Shown here: positions 36,475 through 45,538 of the stretch, piece by piece | How positions within the stretch are numbered: the stretch's first letter is position 1 | Layout of the letters: each line of letters opens with the position of its first letter | From: JAFKKS01 sp050187875 | GTDB taxonomy: Bacteria; Pseudomonadota; Alphaproteobacteria; Rhizobiales; Xanthobacteraceae | NCBI GenBank assembly: GCA_050187875.1 | Contig: JBFWXB010000018.1 | Span: forward strand, 22,033-86,032 | DNA: 64,000 bases | Reading direction: 5' to 3' | Position numbers and translations under genes: made by a program | The notes under the pieces: generated by a model | What the model saw: the letters and a program-made list of their open reading frames with translations, nothing else | Databases searched by the model: none | Told to the model about the DNA's origin: nothing

Positions 36475-37362
36475 ATGGCCAAGTACACGTTCAAGCAGTT
36501 CCAAGAGGAATACCCGAACGATGCGGCCTGCCTCGCCAAGCTGATGGAAATTAACTACGGCGGGACCGAAATCGCGTGCCCGGCCTGCGGCGTTGAGCGC
36601 GCCAAATTTCACCCGATGGCGAAGCGCCGCGCCTATGCCTGCCAAGAGTGCGGGCACCACATTTACCCGGCCGCTGGCACCATCTTTCACAAGTCACGCA
36701 CGAACCTCACCAAGTGGTTCTTTGCGATGTACCTCATGACCAGCACGCGCCATGGCGTTGCGGCCAAGGAGCTAGAGCGCCAGCTAGGCGTCACATACAA
36801 ATGTGCGTGGCGGATGGCGCATGAATTGCGAAAGTTGATGGCCGCCGCCGATCATGATTTCGGTGGCGGCCCTTCTCTCTCAGGTCACGTCGAGATTGAC
36901 GAAACGCTGGTCGGCGGCGTGAACCGCGGCGGCGACGGACGCGAGAACAAGACCATCGTTATGGGCATGGTCCAGCGCGGCGGAAAGATCGTCGCTGGGC
37001 CGGTCCCGGATGTGACCACCTACACGTTGGAAGGCATCATCAGCGAGAACGTTGCGCCGGGCACGACAATCAGCACGGACGAGCATTCTGGCTATCGCAG
37101 CCTTCGCTATGGCTACGATCCCGGCACGGTCAACCACTCAGCTAAAGAGTACGTGCGCGGCGCTCATCACGTGAACAGCCTCGAAAGTCACTGGTCTCTG
37201 TTCAAGCGCGCCGTGAAGGGCACTCATGTCCACATTTCGTCCAAGCATGCTTGGAAATACGTGAGCGAATTTAGCTATCGCCGCAACATGCGGCATTCGC
37301 ACTGGTCGATGTTCAATCTTTTGGTTCAGGCTTTCGCGCTGCCGCGCCTACAAGACGCGTGA
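36475..37362 (+). CDS. IS1595-family transposase
   Basis: Transposase of 295 residues. It has an N-terminal zinc ribbon (CPACG at about 38-42 and CQECG at 61-65) and an ISXO2-like DDE-type core with HVEIDETLVGG, TISTDEHSGYR and a C-terminal NSLESHWSLFKRAVKGTH. The full length and intact motifs suggest it may be active. ATG 36475 is preceded by AGGGGA; an in-frame ATG at 36436 lies nearer the element end. Its last 50 bases overlap the passenger gene on the other strand. Confidence 0.93.
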   Translation: MAKYTFKQFQEEYPNDAACLAKLMEINYGGTEIACPACGVERAKFHPMAKRRAYACQECGHHIYPAAGTIFHKSRTNLTKWFFAMYLMTSTRHGVAAKELERQLGVTYKCAWRMAHELRKLMAAADHDFGGGPSLSGHVEIDETLVGGVNRGGDGRENKTIVMGMVQRGGKIVAGPVPDVTTYTLEGIISENVAPGTTISTDEHSGYRSLRYGYDPGTVNHSAKEYVRGAHHVNSLESHWSLFKRAVKGTHVHISSKHAWKYVSEFSYRRNMRHSHWSMFNLLVQAFALPRLQDA

Positions 37363-38395
37363 AATCCTCTCGGTGATTGGGGTTCGCGTCGGTGGAAGGA
37401 GGGGAAGCGCTCTCGGCCCTAGGTTTGGATCGATATTGCCTCATCTTCTCATCAAAATCCGCTTTCGCGGCAGCAAGTAATTTGTCTCGCGGCTTCTTCA
37501 CCTCTGGCATGTCCAGCAAGTCCCATATTTGCCACGCCGGAATGACGCACGTCATTCCGCTCATTCCTTCGACGTAGCTTCCGTCGAGCACTAAACTGTT
37601 TTTGTGCGCCTCACTCAGATCTTGCCTTTCGCGCAGTTCCCATTTTTCGGGGAATTGACCCCAATGGACGCCCAAAAATACGAACATATTTCGCGCGCGG
37701 AGATACGCGCCACGGCCGCCAATTCTCACACTAGGACGACTGTGGTCCTCTATACGAAGCTCCTCAATTTCATGTCCGTGCGCGGCCAAATCGCTACCGA
37801 ACGTACGATACGCAAAGACAGGCGAGCCAGAGAAACCGGTCCGCGAATGTAAATCGAGAATGTAGCTCAATCCGCGATAGCCGGTCGGCTGCTCGATTCT
37901 AGCCTTGTCATTTGGAAGCATGCTGACGTTGCCGAAGCGAGCGCTCGGAATATTTCTGTCCGCGCCGCCATGATCGACGAACAGGCCAACCATGAATACG
38001 TCTTCGCCCACCCCCACTCGTTCTTGAGCTTCCTCGGTCAGAAACATTTGGGTGCCGATAGCCGCGACCTCATGAATTTTTTGATCGAGGTTGATGGGCA
38101 CGAGGGCGATGTCCTGTTTTCCTGGCAAAAAATGCCATTCTTCCGGACCAAGTTCGATGATGTCGGTTCCGCCGTCTTGCGTGTTCAGCCGTATGACGGA
38201 ACAGCCGTTCTTGCAGGCTACATGCCAATTCGTGACGGCGTAGTATTGAGGAGCATAAACCCCCTCATTTCGACGCCCTCGGTACTGAATGATGAAGCCC
38301 GTGCCGCCCGGATTTTTTCCCGCGCTCGCGCTCGCCTTATCTTCGTAAAGATAAAACGCGGCTCGGACGATCTCGTGCGGAATTTTTGGCATTCC
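37313..38395 (-). CDS. Trypsin-like serine peptidase, passenger of the IS
   Basis: A 360-residue protein with the S1-type catalytic set: His in QYYAVTNWHVA, Asp in LPGKQDIALVPI and Ser in TGFSGSPVF. The segment between them shows beta-barrel character and no signal peptide, so it is probably cytoplasmic. The C-terminal 90 residues are charged and disordered. Start chosen at ATG 38395 (MPKIPHEIVRAAFYLYED) with GGGAG upstream; the frame stays open to 38554, beyond the IS end. No transposition role is expected for a peptidase; function unknown, perhaps host conflict or stress. Confidence 0.8.
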   Translation of the reverse strand, partial: GMPKIPHEIVRAAFYLYEDKASASAGKNPGGTGFIIQYRGRRNEGVYAPQYYAVTNWHVACKNGCSVIRLNTQDGGTDIIELGPEEWHFLPGKQDIALVPINLDQKIHEVAAIGTQMFLTEEAQERVGVGEDVFMVGLFVDHGGADRNIPSARFGNVSMLPNDKARIEQPTGYRGLSYILDLHSRTGFSGSPVFAYRTFGSDLAAHGHEIEELRIEDHSRPSVRIGGRGAYLRARNMFVFLGVHWGQFPEKWELRERQDLSEAHKNSLVLDGSYVEGMSGMTCVIPAWQIWDLLDMPEVKKPRDKLLAAAKADFDEKMRQYRSKPRAESASPPSTDANPNHREDFTRLVGAAARKPEPKD

Positions 38396-38508
38396 AACCG
38401 GCTCCCAAAGGCGCTGAAGCACGCCTTTGGTTGAATAGAACTCGACCGGAGCCAGAGTTTCAAAGACCAAATCGCGCCAAGACACCTCATAGAGCATGAC
38501 ACAACTCA

Positions 38509-38533
38509 TACTTGGCGTGAAGGGATAAACCCG
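38509..38533 (-). repeat. IS1595 right terminal inverted repeat
   Basis: TACTTGGCGTGAAGGGATAA onward, the inverted counterpart of the left end. It lies 16 bases from the recA LexA box. Confidence 0.75.
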
Positions 38534-38548
38534 CCACAAGTGCGAAAA

Positions 38549-38563
38549 GAACATATTGCGAAC
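38549..38563 (+). promoter_or_regulatory. LexA (SOS) box of recA
   Basis: GAACATATTGCGAAC fits exactly the alphaproteobacterial SOS box GAAC-N7-GAAC. It overlaps the -35 element of the promoter below and lies about 100 bases before the recA ATG. Confidence 0.85.
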
Positions 38564-38584
38564 AGAGAACAGATCGTGTACATT
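38556..38584 (+). promoter_or_regulatory. Predicted recA promoter
   Basis: TTGCGA and TACATT separated by 17 bases. The -35 lies inside the LexA box, so bound LexA would block polymerase, as expected for recA. Confidence 0.6.
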
Positions 38585-38664
38585 CGCTTTCCAAGTCCTG
38601 ACCCCATTTGAATGGAGCGGCGACGTTGCCGCTCCGCCGAATCGTAGGCCATAAGGAGCGCCAG

Positions 38665-39747
<1,083 letters not shown>

Positions 39748-40052
39748 GCTTTTATTTGCCGCGGCCGTTGCGGTCGCGGCGTGTCCCTCCTGATTGGGAA
39801 CGCGATGGCCGGGCTTGTCCCGGCCATCGTATTTTACGGGGCTGCGCGAGCCCACTTGGCAGGACGCCGGACGGCTGCCTATGTCCGGGCCGAGCCTTCG
39901 GACCCCCGCAAGGGGAAGGCGAGAGCGTCGGTAGAGCCGCGGCGCGGTTTCCTGGACTCTGTCCAACCCCGCGGCTAAAACCGCTTTAGAAACATTGCGC
40001 TAGGACGACCGGGCCACGGGCCGGGAGCGTCCGGCATCGTCCAGGACAATTC
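39748..40052. other. recA-alaS intergenic region
   Basis: No gene. It contains a GC-rich imperfect stem just after recA (39764-39783), a short family B hairpin (39808-39832) followed by TATTTTAC that could terminate recA, and a GCGGCTAAAACCGCTTTA-type small stem near 39970-39988 before alaS. I see no T-box or clear promoter. Confidence 0.5.
39808..39832. repeat. Dispersed repeat, family B, single-hairpin copy
   Basis: ATGGCCGGGCTTGTCCCGGC forms one perfect hairpin; only one half of the usual two-hairpin unit is present. Confidence 0.7.
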
Positions 40053-42713
40053 ATGAGCGGCGTCAACGACATCCGGTCGACCTTTCTCGATTACTTCGCC
40101 AAGAACGGCCACGAGGTCGTGGCCTCGTCGCCGCTTGTGCCGCGCAACGACCCGACGTTGATGTTCACCAATGCCGGGATGGTGCAGTTCAAGAACGTCT
40201 TCACCGGCCTCGAGAAGCGCTCCTACCAGCGCGCCGCGACCTCGCAGAAATGCGTGCGTGCCGGCGGCAAGCACAACGACCTCGACAATGTCGGCTACAC
40301 CGCGCGGCATCTCACCTTCTTCGAGATGCTCGGCAACTTCTCCTTCGGCGACTACTTCAAGGAGCGCGCGATCGAGCTTGCCTGGAACCTGATCACCAAG
40401 GATTTCGGGCTGAAGAAGGACAAGCTCCTCGTCACCATCTACCACACCGACGACGAGGCGGCGAAGTATTGGAAAAAGATCGCCGGCTTCTCCGACGACC
40501 GCATCATCCGCATCCCGACCTCGGACAATTTCTGGGCGATGGGCGATACCGGCCCGTGCGGGCCCTGCTCGGAGATCTTCATCGATCGTGGCGAGCACAT
40601 CTGGGGCGGCCCGCCCGGCAGTCCGGAGGAAGACGGCGATCGCTTCCTCGAGTTCTGGAATCTCGTCTTCATGCAGTTCGAGCAGGTGACGAAGGAGGAG
40701 CGCGTGCCGCTGCCGCGCCCCTCGATCGACACCGGCATGGGGCTGGAGCGCATGGCCTGCATTCTGCAGGGCGTGGACAGCGTTTTCGAGACCGATCTTT
40801 TCCGCCATCTGATCGACGCCACCGCGTCTGCCCTCGGCCACGGGCCGAACGATGAGACCGCGGCGTCGTACCGCGTCATCGCCGACCATTTGCGGTCCTC
40901 CTCCTTCCTGGTGGCCGACGGCGTGCTGCCCTCGAATGAAGGGCGCGGCTATGTGCTTCGCCGCATCATGCGGCGCGCCATGCGCCACGCGCAGCTTCTC
41001 GGCGCCAAAGAGCCGCTGATGTGGAAGCTCGTGACGCCGCTGGTGCGCGAGATGGGGCAGGCCTATCCCGATCTCGTGCGCGCCGAGGCGCTGATCACCG
41101 AGACGCTCAAGCTGGAGGAAACGCGTTTCCGCCGCACGCTGGAGCGCGGGCTTGCGATCCTCGACGAGAAGAGCGCGTCGCTCAAGAAAGGCGACATGTT
41201 CGACGGCGACACCGCGTTCACGCTCTATGACACCTACGGCTTTCCGCTCGATCTGACGCAGGATGCGCTGAAATCGCGCGGCATCGGCGTCGATATCGCC
41301 TCCTTCACCGACGCGATGGACCGCCAGCGCGAGAAGGCGCGCGCCTCGTGGGCGGGCTCCGGCGAGGCGGCGACGGAAGCGGTCTGGTTTCCGCTGCGTG
41401 AGAAGCTCGGCGCGAGCGAGTTCCTCGGCTACGACACCGAAGTCGCCGAAGGTGTCGTCACCGCGATCGTGCATGACGGCAAGGACGTCGCCGCGCTCAA
41501 GGCCGGCGAGAGCGGCCAGGTCGTGCTCAATCAGACGCCCTTCTATGCCGAGTCCGGCGGCCAGCTGGGCGATACCGGCACGCTGATCGGTGAGGGCGTG
41601 CGCGTGCGCGTCACCGACACGCAGAAGCGCGCCGGCGATGTCTTCGCGCATCTCGGTACGGTGGAGGAAGGCACGCTGCGCGTCGGGATGCCGCTCGCGC
41701 TCGAGGTCGATCATACGCGAAGGAGCGCCATTCGCGCCAACCACTCCGCGACTCATCTTCTCCATGAGGCGCTGCGCCAGGTGCTTGGCGATCACGTCGC
41801 GCAGAAGGGCTCGCTCGTTGCGCCCGACCGTCTGCGCTTCGACTTCTCGCATCCGAAGCCGATCAGCGCAGAAGAGCTCGATCGCGTCGAGGACATCGCG
41901 AACGATATCGTGCTGCAGAATTCGCCGGTGACGACGCGCCTGATGGCAATCGAGGACGCGCGCGCTTCCGGCGCGCGGGCGCTCTTCGGCGAGAAATATG
42001 GTGACGAGGTCCGCGTCGTCGCGATGGGGCAGGGTGGGCACAATGCGCTCGGCTGGTCGGTCGAGCTGTGCGGCGGCACGCATGTGCGGCGCACCGGCGA
42101 TATCGGTTTGATCTCAGGCCTTGCCGACAGCGCCGTCGCGGCCGGCGTGCGGCGCATCGAGGCGCTCACCGGCCGCGCCGCGCGCAAGCATGCGAATGCG
42201 CAAGCCTCGCTTGCGAAAGAAGCCGCGGCGGAGTTGCGTGCGCCGCTCGAAGAAATGCCGGCGCGCATCGCCTCGCTTCTCGATGAGCGCAAGCGCTTGG
42301 AGCGTGACCTCGCCGATGCGCGAAAGAAGCTCGCGATGGGCGGCGGCGGCAATGGCGCGGCCGCCTCCGGCGCCATGCGCACCGTGGGTGACGTGAAGCT
42401 GATGGCGCGCGCCGTCGAGGGCATCGAGGTGAAGGACCTCAAGAGCCTCGCCGACGAGGGCAAGAAGCAGGTCGGCTCAGGCGTCGTCGCCATCGTCGGC
42501 GTGACGGCGGAAGGCAAGGCCGGCATCGTCGTCGGCGTCACCGCGGACCTCACCAAGCGCTTCAACGCGGTCGATCTCGTGCGCCGCGGCGCCGAGGCGC
42601 TCGGCGGCAAAGGGGGCGGCGGGCGGCCGGATATGGCGCAGGCTGGTGGGCCCGACGGCGCCAAGGCGGACGCTGCGCTCGCCGCGATCGAGGCCGCACT
42701 CGCTGCGCCATGA
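40053..42713 (+). CDS. alaS: Alanyl-tRNA synthetase
   Basis: Charges tRNA-Ala and edits mischarged Ser/Gly. The 886-residue enzyme has class II motifs (motif 1 near NDPTLMFTNAGMVQFKNVFT, motif 2 near TFFEMLGNFSFGDYFKERAI, motif 3 STGMGLERMA-like at DTGMGLERMACILQG), the editing domain with zinc-binding HSATHLLHEAL and CGGTHV, and the C-terminal Gly-rich DHHA1 domain (from about 740). Full length. Its stop overlaps the GNAT start by four bases. Confidence 0.98.
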   Translation: MSGVNDIRSTFLDYFAKNGHEVVASSPLVPRNDPTLMFTNAGMVQFKNVFTGLEKRSYQRAATSQKCVRAGGKHNDLDNVGYTARHLTFFEMLGNFSFGDYFKERAIELAWNLITKDFGLKKDKLLVTIYHTDDEAAKYWKKIAGFSDDRIIRIPTSDNFWAMGDTGPCGPCSEIFIDRGEHIWGGPPGSPEEDGDRFLEFWNLVFMQFEQVTKEERVPLPRPSIDTGMGLERMACILQGVDSVFETDLFRHLIDATASALGHGPNDETAASYRVIADHLRSSSFLVADGVLPSNEGRGYVLRRIMRRAMRHAQLLGAKEPLMWKLVTPLVREMGQAYPDLVRAEALITETLKLEETRFRRTLERGLAILDEKSASLKKGDMFDGDTAFTLYDTYGFPLDLTQDALKSRGIGVDIASFTDAMDRQREKARASWAGSGEAATEAVWFPLREKLGASEFLGYDTEVAEGVVTAIVHDGKDVAALKAGESGQVVLNQTPFYAESGGQLGDTGTLIGEGVRVRVTDTQKRAGDVFAHLGTVEEGTLRVGMPLALEVDHTRRSAIRANHSATHLLHEALRQVLGDHVAQKGSLVAPDRLRFDFSHPKPISAEELDRVEDIANDIVLQNSPVTTRLMAIEDARASGARALFGEKYGDEVRVVAMGQGGHNALGWSVELCGGTHVRRTGDIGLISGLADSAVAAGVRRIEALTGRAARKHANAQASLAKEAAAELRAPLEEMPARIASLLDERKRLERDLADARKKLAMGGGGNGAAASGAMRTVGDVKLMARAVEGIEVKDLKSLADEGKKQVGSGVVAIVGVTAEGKAGIVVGVTADLTKRFNAVDLVRRGAEALGGKGGGGRPDMAQAGGPDGAKADAALAAIEAALAAP

Positions 42714-43195
42714 GCGTCGACGCGTTGCGCGACGTCGTCGTTCGTCGCGCGAGCGTGGGTGATACGCCGGAGGTTCTCCTCGCGCTGGTGCAGACGGCGT
42801 TCCGCGATCTGCCGATCGATCCGCCGTCCGGCGTGTTCAAGGAGACCGTCGCGGATTTCTCGACGCGCCTGCAGTCGCAAACCGTTTTCGTTGCGCAAGC
42901 GTGCGACGATCTCGTCGGCACGATCTTCTGCATTGCGCGGGATGATGCGCTCTATGTCGGCCGGCTCGCCGTCCTGCCGGGCTGGCGCCGGCGCGGCATC
43001 GCCAGCGCCCTTCTTGAAGCGGCGAAAGCCGAGGGGCGTCGCCTCGGTGCGAAGCGTATGACGCTCAACGCACGTATCATGATGCCGGGCAACGTCGCGC
43101 TGTTCCAGAAGCACGGCTTCACGATCGTCGGCGAGGAAACGCACGCCGGATACAGCGCGCCGACCTCGTATCGCATGGCGCTCACGTTTTCGTAA
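42710..43195 (+). CDS. GNAT-family N-acetyltransferase
   Basis: A 161-residue acetyl-CoA-dependent acetyltransferase. The acetyl-CoA loop is seen as VGRLAVLPGWRRRGIASALL (R/Q-x-x-G-x-G/A type), followed by AKRMTLNARIMMPGNVALFQ and HGFTIVGEETHAGYSAPTSY. Start overlaps alaS by four bases, so it is translated with it; whether it modifies a translation component is a guess. Confidence 0.9.
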   Translation: MSVDALRDVVVRRASVGDTPEVLLALVQTAFRDLPIDPPSGVFKETVADFSTRLQSQTVFVAQACDDLVGTIFCIARDDALYVGRLAVLPGWRRRGIASALLEAAKAEGRRLGAKRMTLNARIMMPGNVALFQKHGFTIVGEETHAGYSAPTSYRMALTFS

Positions 43196-43199
43196 CCTG

Positions 43200-43317
43200 T
43201 CATTCCGGGGCGCGCGCAGCGCGAACCCGGAATCCATAACCTCGGCGCTGCTGATGATCGCAGAAGCTGCGGCGTATGGATTCCGGACTTGCCGCTGTGC
43301 GGCAATCCGGAATGACG
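43200..43317. repeat. Inverted repeat, family C
   Basis: Two arms, CATTCCGGGGCGCGCGCAGC...GGAATCCATA and TATGGATTCCGGACTTGCCG...CCGGAATG, around a 35-base centre, between two convergent GNAT genes. Each arm can also fold on itself. Resembles Bradyrhizobium-type intergenic repeats. Confidence 0.75.
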
Positions 43318-43332
43318 ACAAAGGGACGGCGT

Positions 43333-43884
43333 CTAGTGCGCTGACGCGGGTTCGCTCAGTATCTTGTAAAAAATCGTCGCGGCAGCGGGCCGGCCATCGG
43401 TCGTGAGCGCATAGGCCGGCACGGTGCCGACCTCGATCCAGCCGCAGCGGCGATAGAGACGCTCGCCATCGCTGTCAGCCTCAGTGTGGAGGATCAGCAA
43501 TGTGCGTCCGTGCTCCCGCGCGCGCTCTTCTGCGGCAGTGAGGAGCCGTTGCCCGATGCCACGTCGCCGCATCGAGGCGTGCACCAGCATCTTCCCGATC
43601 TCGGCGCGGTGCGGCGCGTTGGGTTGTGGCGCGAAAGTGAGCACGACCGTGCCGACGAGACGCGCGCCGTCATCGGCGACGACAAGATGGCGTTCGCCGG
43701 TCGCAATCCCGGTGAGCTGTCCGCGCCAGAACGCGCTGGCGTCGTCTTGCGAAAACCCGGCCAGGAAATTGACCGACGCGCCATGCGCGACCGCGTCGAC
43801 AAGAACGTCGGCGAGCTCGCCGACGCGCCGCTCGGCTTCCGCGGCATTGAGCGCGCGGATGGCAATCGGATCCCCCTTCGTCAC
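43333..43884 (-). CDS. GNAT-family N-acetyltransferase
   Basis: A 183-residue acetyltransferase with the acetyl-CoA loop GKMLVHASMRRRGIGQRLLT and a following helix ERAREHGRTLLILHTEADSD, then LYRRCGWIEVGTVPAYALTT. No ATG exists near the N-terminus. GTG 43884 is chosen because GAGGA lies six bases before it; TTG 43890 is the alternative. Substrate unknown; distinct in sequence from the GNAT gene it faces. Confidence 0.9.
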   Translation of the reverse strand: MTKGDPIAIRALNAAEAERRVGELADVLVDAVAHGASVNFLAGFSQDDASAFWRGQLTGIATGERHLVVADDGARLVGTVVLTFAPQPNAPHRAEIGKMLVHASMRRRGIGQRLLTAAEERAREHGRTLLILHTEADSDGERLYRRCGWIEVGTVPAYALTTDGRPAAATIFYKILSEPASAH

Positions 43885-43961
43885 ATCCAATCCTCAGATG
43901 GTCGCCGGCACGCCGGATTGAACGCGACGCTGACGGTCAAATCAACCGCGCGCCTGCGCAT

Positions 43962-43992
43962 AAAAAAGGCGGCGCTTGCGGCGCCGCCTTTA
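43962..43992 (-). terminator. Intrinsic terminator of icd
   Basis: On the minus strand a stem AAAGGCGGCGCC/GCGCCGCCTTT with a small loop followed by TTTTTTA, 22 bases after the icd stop. Confidence 0.85.
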
Positions 43993-44014
43993 AGTTGTTT
44001 GCGAGGCGCAACGC

Positions 44015-45229
44015 TCAGGCCGCCATCGCCTTCTTCAGGTTCTCGTCGATCTTGTCGAGGAAGCCGGTGGTCGAGAGCCACTTCTGGTCGGCGCCGACGA
44101 GGAGCGCGAGGTCCTTGGTCATGAAGCCCGACTCGACGGTGTCGACGCAGACCTTCTCCAGCGTCGACGCGAACTTCGCGAGCGCCGGGTTGTTGTCGAG
44201 CTTGGCGCGATGGGCGAGGCCGCGCGTCCAAGCAAAGATCGACGCGATGGAGTTCGTCGAGGTCTCCTTGCCCTTCTGGTGCTCGCGATAGTGGCGCGTG
44301 ACGGTGCCGTGCGCGGCCTCCGCCTCGACCACCTTGCCGTCAGGCGTCATCAAGACCGACGTCATGAGGCCGAGCGAGCCGAACCCCTGCGCGACCGTAT
44401 CGGACTGCACGTCGCCGTCATAGTTCTTGCACGCCCACACATAGCCGCCGGACCATTTCAGCGCCGCCGCCACCATGTCGTCGATCAGGCGGTGCTCGTA
44501 GGTGATCTTCTTTTCCTCGAACTTCGCCTTGAACTCCTTGTCGAACACCTCCTGGAACAGCTCCATGAAGCGGCCGTCGTACTGCTTCAGGATGGTGTTC
44601 TTGGTGGAGAGGTAGACCGGGTAGCCGCGGTTGAGGCCGTAATTGAGCGAGGCGCGCGCGAAGTCGCGGATCGAGTCGTCGAGATTGTACATCGCCATGG
44701 TGACGCCGGAGGTCGGCGCCTTGAACACCTCGCGCTCGATCACCTTGCCGTCCACGCCCTCGAACTTGAGCGTGATCTTGCCGGCGGTCGGGAACTTGAA
44801 GTCGGTCGCGCGGTACTGGTCGCCGTAGGCGTGACGGCCGATGACGATCGGCTTCGTCCATCCGGGCACAAGACGGGGCACGTTCTTGCAGATGATCGGC
44901 TCGCGGAAGATCGTGCCGCCGAGGATGTTGCGGATGGTGCCGTTCGGCGAGCGCCACATCTCCTTGAGGCCGAATTCCTTCACGCGGCCTTCGTCCGGCG
45001 TGATGGTCGCGCATTTCACCGCGACACCGACCTGCTTGGTCTTCTCGGCGGCGTCGATCGTCACCTGGTCGTTGGTCGCGTCGCGTTGCTCGACGCCGAG
45101 ATCGTAGTAAAGCAGATCGATGTCGAGATAAGGATGGATCAGCTTATCCTTGATCAGCTTCCAGATGATGCGGGTCATCTCGTCGCCGTCCATTTCGACG
45201 ACCGGATTTGCCACTTTGATCTTTGCCAT
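44015..45229 (-). CDS. icd: NADP-dependent isocitrate dehydrogenase
   Basis: TCA-cycle enzyme making 2-oxoglutarate. The 404-residue protein is of the eukaryote-like dimeric type used by alphaproteobacteria: start MAKIKVANPVVEMDGDEMTR, substrate-binding SPNGTIRNILGGTIFREP, the metal-binding Asp region (LIDDMVAAALKWSGG, then NYDGDVQSDTVAQGFGSLGL) and HGTVTRHYREHQKGKETSTN. Full length. Monocistronic, with a clear terminator. Confidence 0.98.
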   Translation of the reverse strand: MAKIKVANPVVEMDGDEMTRIIWKLIKDKLIHPYLDIDLLYYDLGVEQRDATNDQVTIDAAEKTKQVGVAVKCATITPDEGRVKEFGLKEMWRSPNGTIRNILGGTIFREPIICKNVPRLVPGWTKPIVIGRHAYGDQYRATDFKFPTAGKITLKFEGVDGKVIEREVFKAPTSGVTMAMYNLDDSIRDFARASLNYGLNRGYPVYLSTKNTILKQYDGRFMELFQEVFDKEFKAKFEEKKITYEHRLIDDMVAAALKWSGGYVWACKNYDGDVQSDTVAQGFGSLGLMTSVLMTPDGKVVEAEAAHGTVTRHYREHQKGKETSTNSIASIFAWTRGLAHRAKLDNNPALAKFASTLEKVCVDTVESGFMTKDLALLVGADQKWLSTTGFLDKIDENLKKAMAA

Positions 45230-45538
45230 GGGAGATGAACCTCGTCGGAGCGTGTCTTGCTTGCGGAGAGTGGGGGGAGGGCGCGATGGGCGCCTTCGGC
45301 GCGGCCGCTATAGCACCGCAGAGGCCGGCGAGAAAGGGCCGTGCGCAGCGGTTTACCTGTCTTTGCTTGTGGGGAGAGGTCGACGCGCGCAGCGCTTCGA
45401 TGAGCGGGCTTTTCCGGCACGAACGGCTCTGGAGAAGAGCCCCTCACGCCGACCCTGTCCCGCCAGCGGGGAGAGGGAGCCTATGCGTCATGGCCGTATC
45501 ACTTCCCGCCGCCGGCGCATCCCGCTATATCGCGGCCC

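Larger units (their letters stand above)
36405..38533. mobile_element. IS1595-family element with a peptidase passenger gene
   Basis: About 2.13 kb, bounded by imperfect inverted repeats with the shared core TTATCCCTTSACGCCAAGTA (left 36405-36428, right 38509-38533). An 11-base direct repeat CCACAAGTGCG lies at both junctions (36395-36405 and 38534-38544); IS1595 elements normally duplicate eight bases, so the exact ends are uncertain. It carries an intact transposase gene and a convergent gene for a trypsin-like protein. Base composition is less GC-rich than the neighbours. It separates the membrane-protein gene from recA. Confidence 0.85.

Noticed and set aside
39975..42083. 702-codon open frame opposite alaS
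   Set aside because: Shadow of the highly conserved alaS gene.
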